A DNA stretch of 64,000 nucleotides from an uncultured Nocardioides sp. (GCF_947489365.1 NZ_CANLDB010000001.1:496001-560000), one strand, 5' to 3'. Positions 20,426 to 29,887 are shown, counted from the stretch's first letter. Notes: generated by a model from the letters alone, not told the origin. Numbers and translations are program-made.

Positions 20426-20887
20426 ATGGCGTCCACCACCGGGATGCACGTCGTCGTGGCGACGGACGGTTCGAAGCAGTCGCTCGCCGCTGCGAAGCAC
20501 CTGATGTCCTTCGCCGACCCGGCCAAGATCTCCGAGATCTCCGTCGTCGGCGTCGTGAGCCCCTACGCGTCCGTCGCGTTCGCCGACGACATCTCGGGGT
20601 CGACCGGGGACCGCACGTTCCGCGAGGCGGCCAACGACGCCGTCGCGACGGTGGCCGCGGTCCTCGACGCCTGGGGGCCGAAGGTCAGCAAGAAGGTCCG
20701 CAGCGGCTCCCCGGCCAACGAGATCGTCAAGGCGGCCACCGCCGCCGGGGCCGGACTCGTGGTCGTCGCGAGCGGTGGCCGCGGCCTGTCGGAGACCATC
20801 CTGCTCGGCAGCACCGCCCAGCGGGTGCAGCACTCCGCACCGTGCCCCGTGCTCGTCGTCCGCCCCGCCAAGCGCAAGAAGAAGTGA
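20426..20887 (+). CDS. universal stress protein (UspA family)
   Basis: 153 aa single Usp domain. Starts HVVVATDGSKQSLAAAKH, with the ATP-binding block GGRGLSETILLGSTAQRV (G-x2-G-x9-G-S/T) at about 119-136, so it is likely an ATP-binding type. The Lys-rich tail KRKKK is unusual. Starts 1 nt after the permease stop, so it probably modulates or is co-regulated with that transporter. Confidence 0.88.
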   Translation: MASTTGMHVVVATDGSKQSLAAAKHLMSFADPAKISEISVVGVVSPYASVAFADDISGSTGDRTFREAANDAVATVAAVLDAWGPKVSKKVRSGSPANEIVKAATAAGAGLVVVASGGRGLSETILLGSTAQRVQHSAPCPVLVVRPAKRKKK

Positions 20888-20916
20888 CCCAGCGGTGAGC
20901 CGGCGGTGAGCCGGCG

Positions 20917-21729
20917 GTGACCCTGCGGGTCGCCGCCGCCCAGGCGGAGGCCGTCGCGGCGCACGACACGCAGGGACTGGCGGCCAACGCGGCCACCGCC
21001 GCCCGGCTCGTACGGCGGGCGGCCGGCGAGGGAGCCCGCGTCGTGGTGCTGCCCGAGGCGTTCCTCACCGGGTACGACGCCGCCGTGTTCGCCGGTCCGC
21101 TGCCCGGTCCCGGCGACCTCGACGCCGGCTGGCTGGACCCGCTGCGGACGGCGACCGCCGAGACCGGGGTCGTCGCCCTCGTCGGGACGGCCCTCGACCG
21201 GGGCGAGGTCCGCACCCTGTCGCTGCTCCTCGCTGCGCCGGGCCGCCTCGAGGTCGCCTACGACAAGCAGCACCTCGACGGTGACGAGCGCCCCTTCTTC
21301 ACCCCGGGGGAGAGCGGTGTGACGCTCGACGTCGACGGTCACCTGCTCGGGCTGAGCATCTGCTACGACGGCTGCTTCGGCGAGCACGCCCGCACCGCCG
21401 CCGACGCCGGCGCGATCGGCTACCTGGCCTCCGCGGCGTACTTCACCGGCGGCGAGCACCGCGCCGAGCTCTACTACCGGGCCCGGGCCCTCGACAACGG
21501 CATGTACGTCGCGTTCGCCGGTCTCACCGGTCGGTGCGGGAGCGGGCAGTTCATCGGCGCCTCCGCGGTCCACGACCCGGAGGGCCGGACGCTGGCGCGG
21601 CTCGGCACCGGGGAGGGCGTGGCCGTCGCCGACCTCGACCCGGCCGTCGTGGAGGCGACCCGCGCCCGCCACACGATGCTCGCCGACCGCCGTACCTCGC
21701 TGGGCGGCGTCGTCCGGCTGGCGGTCTGA
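20917..21729 (+). CDS. carbon-nitrogen hydrolase (nitrilase superfamily)
   Basis: 270 aa. Catalytic triad Glu47 (LPEAFL), Lys117 (DKQHL) and Cys149 (SICYD) of the nitrilase superfamily. Likely an amidase such as omega-amidase or N-carbamoyl amidohydrolase; which one cannot be told. Start GTG 20917 follows a short GTGAGCCGGCG duplication. 29 bp downstream of the stress protein gene, so possibly in the permease operon, which would suggest amide import and hydrolysis. Confidence 0.86.
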   Translation: MTLRVAAAQAEAVAAHDTQGLAANAATAARLVRRAAGEGARVVVLPEAFLTGYDAAVFAGPLPGPGDLDAGWLDPLRTATAETGVVALVGTALDRGEVRTLSLLLAAPGRLEVAYDKQHLDGDERPFFTPGESGVTLDVDGHLLGLSICYDGCFGEHARTAADAGAIGYLASAAYFTGGEHRAELYYRARALDNGMYVAFAGLTGRCGSGQFIGASAVHDPEGRTLARLGTGEGVAVADLDPAVVEATRARHTMLADRRTSLGGVVRLAV

Positions 21730-21734
21730 CCGGT

Positions 21735-21941
21735 CGAGTCGGCACGTCTGCGCAGCTGTGAGGGCTCGAGTCGGCACGTCTGCGCGGCTGTGAGGGCTCG
21801 AGTCGGCACATCCGTGCACCGGCCGTGCGCAGACGTGCCGACTCGGCGGTCTGGGGGTGCGCAGACGTGCCGACTCGGCGGGCTGGGGGTGCGCAGACGT
21901 GCCGACTCGGCGGGCTGGGGGTGCGCAGACGTGCCGACTCG
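21735..21941. repeat. inverted tandem array with 32-bp period, array 1
   Basis: Three forward units CGAGTCGGCACGTCTGCGCA start at 21735, 21767 and 21799 (third degenerate). Four reverse units TGCGCAGACGTGCCGACTCG start at 21826, 21858, 21890 and 21922. The period is exactly 32 bp in both halves, with a 12-nt linker that is itself repeated. It occupies the whole gap between convergent genes. Similar in period, orientation and core to the array at 50462. Probably a very strong bidirectional terminator. Confidence 0.9.
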
Positions 21942-21952
21942 CGGGGCTGGGG

Positions 21953-22450
21953 TCAGCGCATCGTGACCGAGGACAGGTCCTCGCGCAGCGAGGTCTTCAC
22001 GCCGTCGGCCTCGAGGACCTCGGCGGTCTTGGTGACGGGTCGCGACCAGGGCCAGCAGTGGAAGGCCAGGCCGAGGCAGGTCAGCGCGGCCGAGAGCCCG
22101 ACCAGCACGACCGGCTGGGGGACCGCGAAGGCGAACGACAGGGCGACCGCGACGACGAAGGGGGCCTCGGTGAGCGCGAAGCGCAGGATCATCCCGGTGC
22201 GGAACCGGTCCGCCGCGAGGCGTCGGGCCTGCTCGGGCCCGGTGCCGGCGGGGATCGCCGGCACCGTGTAACCGACGAGCTCGGCCGCGACGATCCCGGC
22301 GAGGTTCAGCACGGGGACGACGAGCAGCCAGGGTCCCCACGACGCCGTGGGGTCGTCGGTGGCGGCGAAGTAGATCGCGACGGTGATGATCAGCGGCGCG
22401 CCGATCAGGGTGGAGGCGAGGGTGACGACGGGTTGACGCATGGCGGCCAT
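21953..22450 (-). CDS. small integral membrane protein of unknown function
   Basis: 165 aa, four hydrophobic segments (about 8-28, 41-63, 94-112, 115-133). A short basic loop QARRLAADRFRTGM (73-86) lies between segments 2 and 3. The C-terminus is soluble (KTAEVLEADGVKTSLREDLSSV). No family recognised. Divergent from xylB, with a 65-bp gap that holds the xylB promoter. Confidence 0.72.
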   Translation of the reverse strand: MAAMRQPVVTLASTLIGAPLIITVAIYFAATDDPTASWGPWLLVVPVLNLAGIVAAELVGYTVPAIPAGTGPEQARRLAADRFRTGMILRFALTEAPFVVAVALSFAFAVPQPVVLVGLSAALTCLGLAFHCWPWSRPVTKTAEVLEADGVKTSLREDLSSVTMR

Positions 22451-22478
22451 GTTCCCGCATCCGAGGGCTGACCGGTGG

Positions 22479-22509
22479 TTGACATTTAGTACGAGCCTCG
22501 TACTTAATA
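22479..22509 (+). promoter_or_regulatory. xylBA promoter with palindromic operator
   Basis: TTGACA at 22479-22484 is a consensus -35; the AT-rich CTTAATA at 22503-22509 is the -10 region. Between and over it lies the perfect 17-bp palindrome AGTACGAGCCTCGTACT (22488-22504), with outer TT/AA pairs. A repressor bound here would cover the -10. The GTG of xylB at 22516 is 6-7 nt past the -10, so the mRNA is probably leaderless. Confidence 0.75.
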
Positions 22510-22515
22510 GCCCTT

Positions 22516-23910
22516 GTGACGCTCGTCATGGGAGTCGACTCCTCCACCCAGTCCTGCAAGGCCGTCCTCGTCGACGCCGCGGACGGGACCGTCGTCGACG
22601 CGCGGAGCGTCGCCCACCCGCCCGGCACGGCCGTCGACCCCCGCGCCTGGTCGGCCGCCGTCGACGAGGCCACGGCCGGGCTCCTCGAGCGGGCCGACGC
22701 CCTCGCGGTCGGCGGCCAGCAGCACGGCATGGTCGCCCTCGACGCCGACGGCGCCCCCGTCCGCGACGCCCTGCTGTGGAACGACACCCGCTCCGGCCCG
22801 GCCGCCGCGGAGCTCGTCGCCGAGATGGGCGGCCCGCAGGCCTGCGCCGACGCGGTCGGCAGCGTCCTGGTCGCGTCCTTCACCGTCACCAAGCTGCGCT
22901 GGCTCCGCGACGCCGAGCCCGACCACGCCGCCGCGGTACGACGGGTGCTGCTGCCCCACGACTGGGTCTCGCTGCACCTCGCCGCCCCCGGCACCGCGCC
23001 CTGGACCGACCGTGGCGACGCGTCCGGCACCGGCTACCACGACCCGGCGACGGGGGAGTGGCGCCACGACCTGCTGGTCGCCGCCCTCGGCCACGACGCC
23101 GACCTGCCCCGCGTCGCCGGACCGGGTGAGGTGGCCGCCGCCACGGCGGCCGGCACCCCGATCGGGGCGGGCACCGGCGACAACATGGCGGCCGCGCTGG
23201 GGCTCGGCCTGCGCACCGGTGACGTCCTCGTCTCGCTCGGCACCTCCGGCGTCGCCTCGGCGGTGAGCGCGACCCCCGTGGCCGACGGCACCGGCGTCGC
23301 GACCGGCTTCGCCGACGCCGCCGGCGGCTGGCTGCCGATGGTCACGACCATGAACGCCGCGGGCATCCTCGACCTCCAGGCGAGGTGGCTCGGCGTCGAC
23401 CACGCCGGTCTCGCCGAGCTCGCCCTGTCCGCCGACGTCGGCGCGGGCGGCGTCGTCCTCTCGCCGTACTACGGCGGGGAGCGCACCCCGAACCGACCCG
23501 ACGCCACCGGGACCTGGACGGGCCTGCGACCCACGACGACCCGCGCCGACCTGGCCCGCGCCGCGGTCGAGGCGCTGCTCTGCAGCGTCGCGGAGGCCGT
23601 CGACCGGCTCGTCGCGGAGACCGGCGAGGAGCCGCGCCGCGTCCTCATGACCGGCGGCGCCACCCGCAGCCCCGCCGTCCGCGCCCTGGCCCCCGCGGTC
23701 CTGGGTCGGCCCGTCGTCCTGCCGCCGCCGGGTGAGTACGTCGCCCGCGGCGCCGCCCGGCAGGCCGCCTGGGCGTTGTCCGGGGCCGAGGCCGCCCCCG
23801 CCTGGACCCTGACCGGCGAGGAGCACCTGCCGCTCGACGACGCCCTCGCCGGGCGCTACGCCGCGGTGCGCACGGCGTACGCCGACCTGCGCGAGCGCAC
23901 CGCCCCCTGA
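22516..23910 (+). CDS. xylB: xylulokinase
   Basis: 464 aa FGGY-family kinase. Phosphorylates D-xylulose to xylulose 5-phosphate for the pentose phosphate pathway. [21 protein letters not shown] at the N-terminus, [12 protein letters not shown] (about 71-82), LWNDTRS (about 93-99) and [11 protein letters not shown] (about 218-228) are family motifs. GTG 22516 is favoured by promoter position; ATG 22528 is an alternative. First gene of xylB-xylA-ROK regulator. Confidence 0.95.
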   Translation: MTLVMGVDSSTQSCKAVLVDAADGTVVDARSVAHPPGTAVDPRAWSAAVDEATAGLLERADALAVGGQQHGMVALDADGAPVRDALLWNDTRSGPAAAELVAEMGGPQACADAVGSVLVASFTVTKLRWLRDAEPDHAAAVRRVLLPHDWVSLHLAAPGTAPWTDRGDASGTGYHDPATGEWRHDLLVAALGHDADLPRVAGPGEVAAATAAGTPIGAGTGDNMAAALGLGLRTGDVLVSLGTSGVASAVSATPVADGTGVATGFADAAGGWLPMVTTMNAAGILDLQARWLGVDHAGLAELALSADVGAGGVVLSPYYGGERTPNRPDATGTWTGLRPTTTRADLARAAVEALLCSVAEAVDRLVAETGEEPRRVLMTGGATRSPAVRALAPAVLGRPVVLPPPGEYVARGAARQAAWALSGAEAAPAWTLTGEEHLPLDDALAGRYAAVRTAYADLRERTAP

Positions 23911-23965
23911 TCCCCGAGACGACCCCGGACCACCCCACCGCACACCCGCACACCCGAGGAGCCCC

Positions 23966-25129
23966 ATGAGCCTGCCCGCCCCGACCCCCGACGACCGCTT
24001 CTCCTTCGGCCTGTGGACCGTCGGCTACACCGGACGCGACCCCTTCGGCGAGGCCACCCGCGCCCCGCTCGACCCGGTCCACTCCCTCGAGCAGCTGGCC
24101 GGCCTCGGCGCCTACGGCGTGAACTTCCACGACGACGACCTCATCCCGTTCGGCAGCGACGACGCCGAGCGCGAGCGCATCCTCGGTCGCTTCCGCCAGG
24201 GCCTGTCCGACACCGGACTGAAGGTCACCACCGCGACCACCAACCTGTTCTCCCACCCCGTCTTCAAGGACGGCGGCTTCACCGCCAACGACCGCGACGT
24301 CCGCCGCTTCGCGCTCCGCAAGGTCATGCGCAACATCGACCTCGCCGCCGAGCTCGGCGCCGAGGTGTACGTCTGCTGGGGCGGACGCGAGGGCGCCGAG
24401 TCCGGCGCCGCGAAGGACGTCGCCACCGCGCTCGACCGCTTCCGCGAGGGCTTCGACATCCTCGGCGACTACGTCGTCGAGCGCGGCTACGACATCCGCT
24501 TCGCCATCGAGCCCAAGCCGAACGAGCCCCGCGGCGACATCCTGCTGCCGACCGTCGGCCACGCCCTCGCCTTCATCGAGCAGCTCTCGCGCCCCGAGCT
24601 CGTCGGGGTCAACCCGGAGGTCGGGCACGAGGAGATGGCGGGGCTCAACGCCGCCCACGGCTACGCGCAGGCCCTGTGGGCGGGCAAGCTCTTCCACATC
24701 GACCTCAACGGCCAGCACGGCCCCCGCTACGACCAGGACCTCCGCTTCGGCGCCGGCAACGTCCGGGGGGCCTTCTGGGTCGTCGACACCCTCCTCGCCG
24801 GCGGGTACGACGGCGTCGTCCACTTCGACTACAAGCCCGTCCGCACCGACGGCGAGGACGGGGTCTGGGAGTCGGCCAAGGCGTGCATGACCAACTACCT
24901 GGTCCTGCGCGACAAGGTCCGCGCCTTCCGCGCCGACCCCGAGGTCCACGAGGCCCTCGTCGCCTCCCGCGTGCACGAGCTGTCCGAGCCGACCCTCGCC
25001 CCGGGCGAGTCGATCGCCGACCTGCTGGCCTCCCCGGCCGAGGACGTCGACGCCATGGCCGCCCGCAGCATGGGCTACGAGCGCCTCGACCAGCTGGCGC
25101 TCGAGCACCTGTACGGCGTCCGCGGCTGA
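23966..25129 (+). CDS. xylA: xylose isomerase
   Basis: 387 aa, the short class I type of actinobacteria. Converts D-xylose to D-xylulose. Metal-binding and catalytic motifs: [13 protein letters not shown] (Glu near 182), [14 protein letters not shown] (Glu and His near 217-220), [20 protein letters not shown] (Asp pair near 246-257) and HFDYKP near 287. GAGGAG at 23956-23961 gives a good ribosome site for ATG 23966. 55 bp after xylB and 1 bp before the regulator gene. Confidence 0.97.
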   Translation: MSLPAPTPDDRFSFGLWTVGYTGRDPFGEATRAPLDPVHSLEQLAGLGAYGVNFHDDDLIPFGSDDAERERILGRFRQGLSDTGLKVTTATTNLFSHPVFKDGGFTANDRDVRRFALRKVMRNIDLAAELGAEVYVCWGGREGAESGAAKDVATALDRFREGFDILGDYVVERGYDIRFAIEPKPNEPRGDILLPTVGHALAFIEQLSRPELVGVNPEVGHEEMAGLNAAHGYAQALWAGKLFHIDLNGQHGPRYDQDLRFGAGNVRGAFWVVDTLLAGGYDGVVHFDYKPVRTDGEDGVWESAKACMTNYLVLRDKVRAFRADPEVHEALVASRVHELSEPTLAPGESIADLLASPAEDVDAMAARSMGYERLDQLALEHLYGVRG

Positions 25130-25130
25130 C

Positions 25131-26399
25131 GTGGTCGACCGCACGCCGGCACGGTCGGGCCCGCTCACGACGGGCCCGACCGTGCCCCCGGGCGAGGCGG
25201 TGACGCCCGACGACCTGCGTCGGACCTCGACCGCCCGGGTCGTGCGGACGCTGCGCGAGGACGGCCCGGCGAGCCGGGTCGACCTGGCCGGGCGGACGGG
25301 CCTGTCGAAGGCCACCGTCGGTGTGATCGTGGCGCGCCTGGAGCGCCAGGGCCTCGTGGGGCCCGCCGACGAGCCCGACGGCCCGGCCACCCGCGGACGG
25401 CCCGCGCGCCCGGTCGCGCTGCTCCCCGGGACCTGCTGGGGCCTGGGTCTCGAGCTCAACGTCGACTACGTCGCCGTCGGGGTCGTCGACCTCGCCGGTG
25501 TCGTGGTCACCGTCGAGGTCCGCGCCGTCCGGCCGGAGGCCGACGACCGTCTCGCGGTGCTGCTCGACCTGCTCGCCGAGGTGCTGGACGCCCCGTCGTG
25601 CCCCGACCGCTCCGGCCTGCTCGGGGCGGTCGTCGCCATCCCCGGACTCATGGACGCCGAGCGGCACCGCGTGACCTGGGCGCCCAACCTCGTCCTCGCC
25701 GGCGAGGACGTGGGCTCCCGCCTGGCGGGCCTGCTCGGCCCCGACGTCACCGTCCACCTCGACAACGACGCGAGCTGCGCGGCGTACGGCGAGCGGTGGC
25801 ACGGTGCGGCGCTCGGCGCCGCGCACGCGCTCTACCTCACGGGCACCGTCGGCATCGGCGCCGGGATCGTCGCCGACGGACGGGTGCTGCGCGGTGCCGC
25901 GGGCAACGCGGGCGAGGTCGGCCACGTCCCGCTCGGCCGGCCCGGCGTGCCGTGCGGCTGCGGGCGGACCGGGTGCTGGGAGACCGCGGTCGGCCTCGGC
26001 GCCATGCTCGCCGCGGTGGGGGCGGAGGAGTCGGGCACGCCGGTGGAGTCCGCGACCGCGGTGGCCGCCCGCGCCGCACACGTGCCCGCGGTGCGCGCCG
26101 GTCTCGAGGCGGTCGCCGAGGACCTGGCCCGCGGCCTCGCCGTCCTCGTCAGCGTCGTCGACCCCGAGGTCGTGGTGCTCGGCGGCTACTTCGGCGCGTT
26201 GGAGGAGCACCTGCTGCGCCCGGCGGCCGCCCGCCTCGACGGGCTGCTCCCGTCGCCCTCGCAGCACCGCCCCGCGCTGGTCCCCGGACGGCTCGGCATC
26301 ACGGCGGCCGCCGTCGGGGCCGCGGAGCTGGCCATGGAGCCGGTCGTGGCGGGCCTGGTCGGTCTGCCGGAGCCCGCGGCGGAGGTCATGCCGACGTGA
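25131..26399 (+). CDS. ROK family transcriptional regulator (XylR-like)
   Basis: 422 aa. Winged HTH near residues 28-75 (TSTARVVRTLREDGPASRVDLAGRTGLSKATVG), then a ROK sugar-kinase-like domain. The zinc motif GHVPLGRPGVPCGCGRTGCWE (about 264-284) is complete. It starts 1 nt after the xylA stop, so it is co-transcribed with xylBA and is the natural candidate for the xylose-responsive repressor. Its 3' end overlaps a second, opposed ROK gene by 14 bp. Which of the two binds which operator cannot be decided from sequence. Confidence 0.9.
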   Translation: MVDRTPARSGPLTTGPTVPPGEAVTPDDLRRTSTARVVRTLREDGPASRVDLAGRTGLSKATVGVIVARLERQGLVGPADEPDGPATRGRPARPVALLPGTCWGLGLELNVDYVAVGVVDLAGVVVTVEVRAVRPEADDRLAVLLDLLAEVLDAPSCPDRSGLLGAVVAIPGLMDAERHRVTWAPNLVLAGEDVGSRLAGLLGPDVTVHLDNDASCAAYGERWHGAALGAAHALYLTGTVGIGAGIVADGRVLRGAAGNAGEVGHVPLGRPGVPCGCGRTGCWETAVGLGAMLAAVGAEESGTPVESATAVAARAAHVPAVRAGLEAVAEDLARGLAVLVSVVDPEVVVLGGYFGALEEHLLRPAAARLDGLLPSPSQHRPALVPGRLGITAAAVGAAELAMEPVVAGLVGLPEPAAEVMPT

Positions 26400-27636
26400 C
26401 CGCGCCCGCGCCGAGCACCCGCGCGGCGTCCGGGAGGGCGCCGGCGAGCGCGCCGGCCGGGTCGGCCAGCAGCGGCTCGAACGCGAGCTCGGCGGCCCCG
26501 AGGAGGACCGAGTCGGCCCCGAGCCCGGGCAGCGACAGGGAGACCGACTCCTGCGGCGCGGGCAGCGCGACCTCCTCGAAGCCGGCACGCACGTCACCGG
26601 GCACGAGGCGCAGCAGCGAGCGGAAGTAGCCACCGAGGACGACGACCTGCGGGTTGAGGACGTTCACGATGCCCGCCAGGCCCTGCCCGAGCTCGCGACC
26701 CACCCCGCCGAGGCCGGGCGGCGCGACGTCGTACCGCTCGAGGACGAGGTCGAGGTTCGCCACCTCGTCGGTGGGGCAGCCGATCGTGCGGGCGATCTCG
26801 TGGCCGCCGACGGAGGTCTCCCAGCAGCCGCGGGCGCCGCAGTGGCAGTCGCGGCCCGCGGGGCTCAGCGCGAGGTGGCCGACCTCGCCGGCGTACCCGC
26901 CGGCACCGGCCAGGGGCACGCCGCCGGCGACGACGCCGGCACCGACACCGACGTTGCCGGAGACGTAGACGAGGTCGTCGATGTCGACGCCGACGCCCCG
27001 GTGGTGCTCGGCGAGCGCGCCGAGGTCCGCGTCGTTGCCGACGCGCAGCGGCACGTCGACGCCGAGGGCGGCGAGGATCATCGGGCCGGGGGAGACGTCC
27101 GACCAGCCGAGGTTCGGGGCCAGGCGGACCATGCCGTCGCGGCGCCGGACCATGCCCGGCACGGCCAGGCCGATCCCCACCAGCGGCGCCCCGTCGGGTG
27201 CGTCGGCGACGACCCGGCGCACCAGCGCTGCGATGTCGGCGGCGATGCGCCACGCCTCGCGGTCCTCGTGGACCCGGGCGGGCAGGCGGGCGTGGAGCTG
27301 CCCGCCGAGCCCGACCCGGGCCACGGTGATGCGGTCCACCCCGAGGTCGACGGCCACCACGTAGGGCCCGTCGTCGGAGAGGCCCACGCCCTGCGAGGGC
27401 CGGCCGGCGCCCTGCCGCGGTCCGGAGACCGCGGTGGTGGCGCCGACCAGGCCCAGGTCGGTGAGCTCGCCGACCAGGCCGCCGATGGTGCTGCGGTTCA
27501 GCCCCATCGCGGAGGTCAGCTCGGCCCGGGACACCGGCCCGGGTGCGAGGTGCACCTGGCCCAGCAGGGTCGAGAGGTTGTGCCGCCGGACGGCCTCCTG
27601 GTTGGCCCCGGTCCCTCGGCGTTGCGCGGTGACCAC
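26386..27636 (-). CDS. ROK family transcriptional regulator
   Basis: 416 aa from GTG 27636. HTH near residues 15-60 (NLSTLLGQVHLAPGPVSRAELTSAMGLNRSTIGGLV), then the ROK domain. Zinc motif GHLALSPAGRDCHCGARGCWE (about 256-276) and GGYFRSLL. Downstream of xylH (9-bp gap) in the xylF-xylG-xylH-ROK order, so it probably controls the transporter operon through the GTTGTC-N3-GACAAC sites near 31.06 and 31.18 kb. It is a paralogue of the convergent ROK gene with clearly different sequence. Confidence 0.9.
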   Translation of the reverse strand: MVTAQRRGTGANQEAVRRHNLSTLLGQVHLAPGPVSRAELTSAMGLNRSTIGGLVGELTDLGLVGATTAVSGPRQGAGRPSQGVGLSDDGPYVVAVDLGVDRITVARVGLGGQLHARLPARVHEDREAWRIAADIAALVRRVVADAPDGAPLVGIGLAVPGMVRRRDGMVRLAPNLGWSDVSPGPMILAALGVDVPLRVGNDADLGALAEHHRGVGVDIDDLVYVSGNVGVGAGVVAGGVPLAGAGGYAGEVGHLALSPAGRDCHCGARGCWETSVGGHEIARTIGCPTDEVANLDLVLERYDVAPPGLGGVGRELGQGLAGIVNVLNPQVVVLGGYFRSLLRLVPGDVRAGFEEVALPAPQESVSLSLPGLGADSVLLGAAELAFEPLLADPAGALAGALPDAARVLGAGAVTSA

Positions 27637-27645
27637 GGCCGGGGC

Positions 27646-28950
27646 CTACAGGCCCGACGCGGAGCGACGACGCCGCGAGATCGCGTCGACGCCGGCGGCG
27701 ACGAGCAGCACGATGCCCGTGACGAGGAAGTTGATGTACGCCGACTGGTTCAGCAGGCCGAGGCCGTTGGCGATGGTCGCGATGACCACGCCACCGAGCA
27801 CGGCGTCGAGCGCGCGCCCGCGGCCGCCGAAGAGGCTGGTACCGCCGATGACGGCCGCGCCGACGGCGTACAGCAGCGTGTTGCCGCCACCGGACGCCGG
27901 CGAGACGCCACCGGTGTACGACGACTGCACGATGCCGCTGACCGCGGCCAGCGTGGAGCAGATGACGAAGGCGAGGACCTGCATCCGGGCCACGTTGATG
28001 CCGGCGCGGCGGGCGGCCTCGGCGTTGCCGCCGACGGCGTACAGGTGGCGGCCGAAGGTGGTGCGGTCCAGCACGAAGGTGCAGATCAGCAGCAGGACGA
28101 CGACCAGCGGCAGGACGTAGGGGATGCCCGCGATGGGGAAGAACGGGTTGACGCTGCGGTTCAGGCTCAGCAGGCCGGTGATGCCGAGGACGATGAGCCC
28201 GACGACGACGACCCGCACGACGACCAGGCTCAGCGGCTGGTGCTGCAGCTTGTTGGCGACCTGGGTGCGGTAGCGCAGCAGGGAGCCGCCGGCGTACGCC
28301 ACCACGAGGACGGCCGCGGCCACCCAGCCGAGGACGACGGGGACGTTGTCGATGGTCAGGCCGCGCAGGACCGGGTCCTCGACGCCGACCGAGCCGCCCT
28401 GGCCGATCATGTACAGGATCACGCCCTGCAGGCCGAGGAAGAACGCCAGCGTCACGACGAACGACGGGATGCCGAGCCGGGCGACCAGGACGCCGATGAC
28501 GACGCCGATGACGGCGCCGGTGACGAGGCCGGCGAGGACGGCGACGTACCAGGGCAGGCCCCGGTCGGCGATCGCCAGCGCCGTCATCGCGGCGGCGGTC
28601 CCGCCGGCGACACCGGCGGACAGGTCGATCTGACCCAGGAGCAGCACGAAGACGAGGCCCATGGCGAGCAGGCAGATGGGGCCGGCCTGGACGACCAGGT
28701 TCGCCATGTTCAGCAGCGAGAAGAACTGGTCGGAGGCGAGGCCGAAGACGATCATGAGCACGACGAGGCCCAGGATCGCGGGCAGGGAGCCCATGTCGCC
28801 GCCGCGCACGCGGGCGACGTAGCCGCGGAGGCTCTCACCGAGGGTGGAGGCCTGGGTGCTGTCGTGGGCGAAGTCGGTGTCGGCGAGCGACGTGCCCTTC
28901 TTGCCGGCGTCCTTGTCGGTGGACGGCGTCCCGGTGGTGCTGGTGCTCAT
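27646..28950 (-). CDS. xylH: xylose/ribose-type ABC transporter permease
   Basis: 434 aa. A 50-residue hydrophilic N-terminus is followed by about 10-12 membrane segments. GQIDLSAGVAGGTAAAM (about 108-124) is the conserved LS-G block of the RbsC/XylH family and AVGGNAEAARRAGINV (about 312-327) the cytoplasmic coupling loop that meets the ATPase. Longer than RbsC (about 320 aa) and close to XylH (about 390 aa). Works with xylG and xylF upstream. Confidence 0.92.
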   Translation of the reverse strand: MSTSTTGTPSTDKDAGKKGTSLADTDFAHDSTQASTLGESLRGYVARVRGGDMGSLPAILGLVVLMIVFGLASDQFFSLLNMANLVVQAGPICLLAMGLVFVLLLGQIDLSAGVAGGTAAAMTALAIADRGLPWYVAVLAGLVTGAVIGVVIGVLVARLGIPSFVVTLAFFLGLQGVILYMIGQGGSVGVEDPVLRGLTIDNVPVVLGWVAAAVLVVAYAGGSLLRYRTQVANKLQHQPLSLVVVRVVVVGLIVLGITGLLSLNRSVNPFFPIAGIPYVLPLVVVLLLICTFVLDRTTFGRHLYAVGGNAEAARRAGINVARMQVLAFVICSTLAAVSGIVQSSYTGGVSPASGGGNTLLYAVGAAVIGGTSLFGGRGRALDAVLGGVVIATIANGLGLLNQSAYINFLVTGIVLLVAAGVDAISRRRRSASGL

Positions 28951-28990
28951 GGTGGTCCTCGAGATCTGCGTGGCGTGCGGGGCGGGGGGC

Positions 28991-29770
28991 TCAGACGGTG
29001 GCGGTGGCGGGGTTCTCGGCGATGCCGAGCGAGCCGCTGCGGCCGGCGGTGATGAGCTCGACCACCTGGCTGTGGTTCAGCTCGGAGGTCGGGACGTCGG
29101 CGGCGACACGGCCCAGGTACAGCGCCGTGATGCGGTCCGCGACCTCGAAGACGTCGACCATGTTGTGCGAGATGAGGACGACGCCGAGGCCGCGGTCGGC
29201 CAGGCGCCGCACGAGGTCGAGCACCTGGCGGGTCTGGGCGACGCCGAGCGCCGCGGTGGGCTCGTCGAGCAGGACGATGCGGGAGTTCCACAGCACCGCC
29301 TTGGCGATGGCCACGGTCTGGCGCTGGCCGCCCGACAGGCTGGCCACCGACTGGCGGACCGACTTCACCGTGCGCACCGACAGCGACGCGAGGGTCTCCC
29401 GGGCGCGGGACTCCATCGCGGTCTCGTCGAGCACGACGCCCTTGCGGGACTCGCGGCCCAGGAACATGTTCTGGACGATGTCGAGGTTGTCGCACAGCGC
29501 GAGGTCCTGGTAGACGACCTCGACGCCCATGGCGGCGACGTCGCGGGGACCGGTGACCTCGACCGGCTTGCCCTCGAAGAGGTAGTCCCCGTCGTCGCGA
29601 CCGTAGATGCCCGCGATCACCTTCACCAGCGTCGACTTGCCGGCGCCGTTGTCGCCGACGAGCGCGGTGACCTGGCCGGGGTAGACGGAGAAGTCGACGT
29701 CGTGGAGCACGCGGACGTTGCCGAAGCTCTTGTTGACCGAGCGCAGCTGGAGCAGGGGTGCCGTGGACAT
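28991..29770 (-). CDS. xylG: sugar ABC transporter ATP-binding protein (single NBD)
   Basis: 259 aa from ATG 29770, preceded by CGGAGGAACC. Walker A GDNGAGKST (39-47), signature SLSGGQRQ (about 143-150), Walker B IVLLDEPTAAL (about 164-174) and the switch His in ISHN. E. coli XylG and RbsA have two fused nucleotide-binding domains (about 500 aa); this one has one, so it must act as a homodimer. The reading frame continues far upstream but the ribosome site and family N-terminus fix the start. Confidence 0.92.
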   Translation of the reverse strand: MSTAPLLQLRSVNKSFGNVRVLHDVDFSVYPGQVTALVGDNGAGKSTLVKVIAGIYGRDDGDYLFEGKPVEVTGPRDVAAMGVEVVYQDLALCDNLDIVQNMFLGRESRKGVVLDETAMESRARETLASLSVRTVKSVRQSVASLSGGQRQTVAIAKAVLWNSRIVLLDEPTAALGVAQTRQVLDLVRRLADRGLGVVLISHNMVDVFEVADRITALYLGRVAADVPTSELNHSQVVELITAGRSGSLGIAENPATATV

Positions 29771-29846
29771 GGTTCCTCCGGGAGCGGGTGTGCCGACCGA
29801 GCGTGTGTCAGGGGAGCGTGTGTCAGGGAAGCGGGTCGTGCTGGCT

Positions 29847-29887
29847 GGACGCGGCCCCCTCGGGGTTGACCCGAGGGGGCCGCGTCC
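29847..29887 (-). terminator. intra-operon terminator/attenuator between xylF and xylG
   Basis: Perfect 18-bp stem, GGACGCGGCCCCCTCGGG / CCCGAGGGGGCCGCGTCC, around a 5-nt loop in the 136-bp gap. Partial termination here would give more binding protein than ATPase and permease, a common arrangement in sugar ABC operons. A short GAGCGTGTGTCAGGG duplication lies nearby at about 29797-29828. Confidence 0.8.
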
